Below are positions 19,467-20,082 of a DNA stretch of 20,082 nucleotides, one piece after another (within the stretch, counting starts at the first letter, position 1; each line of letters begins with the position of its first letter). The translations under genes were made by a program, and so were the position numbers. Source of the DNA: JBOGED01 sp050743625 (lineage in GTDB: Bacteria; Actinomycetota; Nitriliruptoria; Euzebyales; Egibacteraceae); the NCBI GenBank assembly GCA_050743625.1, contig JBOGED010000278.1:1-20082 (forward strand), written 5' to 3'. Below the pieces are notes generated by a model. That model had not been told where the DNA came from. It did no database searches and saw only the letters and a list, made by a program, of their open reading frames with translations.

Positions 19467-19952
19467 ATGTCAGCCGAGCAACGGCTCGAGGCACTCGGGA
19501 TCACGCTTCCCCCTGCGCCACCATCCGTCGCTGCCTACGTGCCTACCGTGCGGGTGGGTGACTTACTTTTTACCGCGGGTCAGATCGCAGCAGGACCCGA
19601 CGGCCTGATCGCGACCGGAAAGGTGGGGGCCGACGTCGACCTTGAGACCGCCACCGCCTGCGCGCGCCAGTGTGCGCTCAACGTACTCGCACAGCTCCGC
19701 GAAGCCCTTGGCACGCTCGACCGAGTCCGGCGGATCGTGAAGATCACCGTCTTCGTGGCCAGCGCCCCATCGTTCACCGAGCAGCACCTCGTCGCCAACG
19801 GCGCCTCCCAGCTGCTCACCGACGTCTTCGGCGACGCCGGCCGCCACGCCCGCTCCGCCGTCGGCGCCCCCGCCCTCCCCCTGAACTCCCCCGTCGAGGT
19901 CGACGCCATCGCCGAGGTGACGGATCTCGCGGGCGACTCCTCGGGAAGCTAA
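19467..19952 (+). CDS. RidA family protein (YjgF/YER057c/UK114)
   Basis: A 161-residue RidA-fold protein of the longer, diverged YjgF subgroup. Typical segments are VRVGDLLFTAGQIAAGPDG (29-47), the helix CARQCALNVLAQLREALG, RVRRIVKITVFVASAP (87-101), and HARSAVGAPALPLNSPVEVD (127-146), with Arg129 in the position of the conserved substrate-binding arginine. RidA enzymes deaminate reactive enamine/imine intermediates from PLP enzymes; diverged subgroups may have other roles. The gene follows whiB by 10 bp with no strong Shine-Dalgarno sequence and is probably co-transcribed. It matches the place of Rv3678c next to the ArsA-like pair in M. tuberculosis, as I recall. Confidence 0.93.
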   Translation: MSAEQRLEALGITLPPAPPSVAAYVPTVRVGDLLFTAGQIAAGPDGLIATGKVGADVDLETATACARQCALNVLAQLREALGTLDRVRRIVKITVFVASAPSFTEQHLVANGASQLLTDVFGDAGRHARSAVGAPALPLNSPVEVDAIAEVTDLAGDSSGS

Positions 19953-20022
19953 GAAGGCTGGGCATAAATAACGTTGCTGTTTCCGACCGCAGCCGCCCAC
20001 CCGCTCGCCTCGCGGCGTTCCC

Positions 20023-20067
20023 GGTGTGATGTGCCTGCTCGGGCGCATCCGCCCGTAATCGCACACC
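20023..20067. terminator. Hairpin downstream of ridA
   Basis: CGGGCG (20040-20045) pairs with CGCCCG (20050-20055) across a CATC loop. GGTGTG (20023-20028) pairs with CACACC (20062-20067) at the base, with a mismatched middle. It is a plausible end of the nfeD-slipin-whiB-ridA block. The rest of 19953-20082 shows no gene that I can support. Confidence 0.4.
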
Positions 20068-20082
20068 CGCCCTGCCAGGCGT

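Overview
The window is about 20 kb of high-GC DNA with strongly GC-biased third codon positions. A WhiB protein, a pair of Get3/ArsA-like ATPases beside a class A penicillin-binding protein, an RskA-like anti-sigma factor, an Eis-like acetyltransferase and frequent 4-nt ATGA/GTGA gene overlaps all point to Actinomycetota. Rank below phylum cannot be fixed from the sequence. There is no phage, CRISPR or intact insertion sequence.

Layout. (1) 13-630 (-): a LURP-one-related protein. (2) 731-1127: a decayed stretch, made of the N-terminus of an AAA-type ATPase, a 37-bp perfect palindrome and an out-of-frame tail of another gene. (3) 1161-3475 (+): two tandem hairpins, then aspartokinase lysC (with an internal start for a separate beta subunit) overlapping asd. 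(4) 3630-4406 (+): an orphan zinc-binding membrane anti-sigma factor, overlapping tail-to-tail with an MFS transporter (-) whose N-terminus is interrupted by a stop codon. (5) 5614-5772: three consecutive two-tier stem-loops. (6) 5812-8012 (-): a tight operon of MazG-like pyrophosphohydrolase, Eis-like acetyltransferase and SAM methyltransferase. (7) 8074-8867 (+): a small unknown gene followed by a ribbon-helix-helix/MazF-type toxin-antitoxin pair. (8) 8879-10222 (-): a DUF2786 protein; 10328-10738 (+): a DUF454 membrane protein. (9) 10744-10779: a hairpin, then tRNA-Pro(CGG) on the minus strand. (10) 10886-16617 (-): a five-gene operon transcribed ArsA-like 1, ArsA-like 2, DoxX, bifunctional PBP, metallophosphoesterase, with every junction a 4-nt overlap. 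(11) 16648-19952 (+): NfeD-like protein and slipin (overlapping), then whiB and ridA.

The last two blocks resemble, from memory, the Mycobacterium tuberculosis Rv3678c-Rv3683 neighbourhood (RidA-like, two ArsA-like ATPases, whiB4, ponA2, metallophosphoesterase), but rearranged. A DoxX gene sits where whiB4 would be, and whiB lies on the other side with ridA, behind an inserted nfeD-slipin pair. The most notable points are this modified envelope/redox locus, a predicted NfeD protease domain lacking its serine nucleophile, a possible switch-like leader upstream of nfeD, the palindrome in the ATPase remnant, and the triple stem-loop block at 5.6-5.8 kb.
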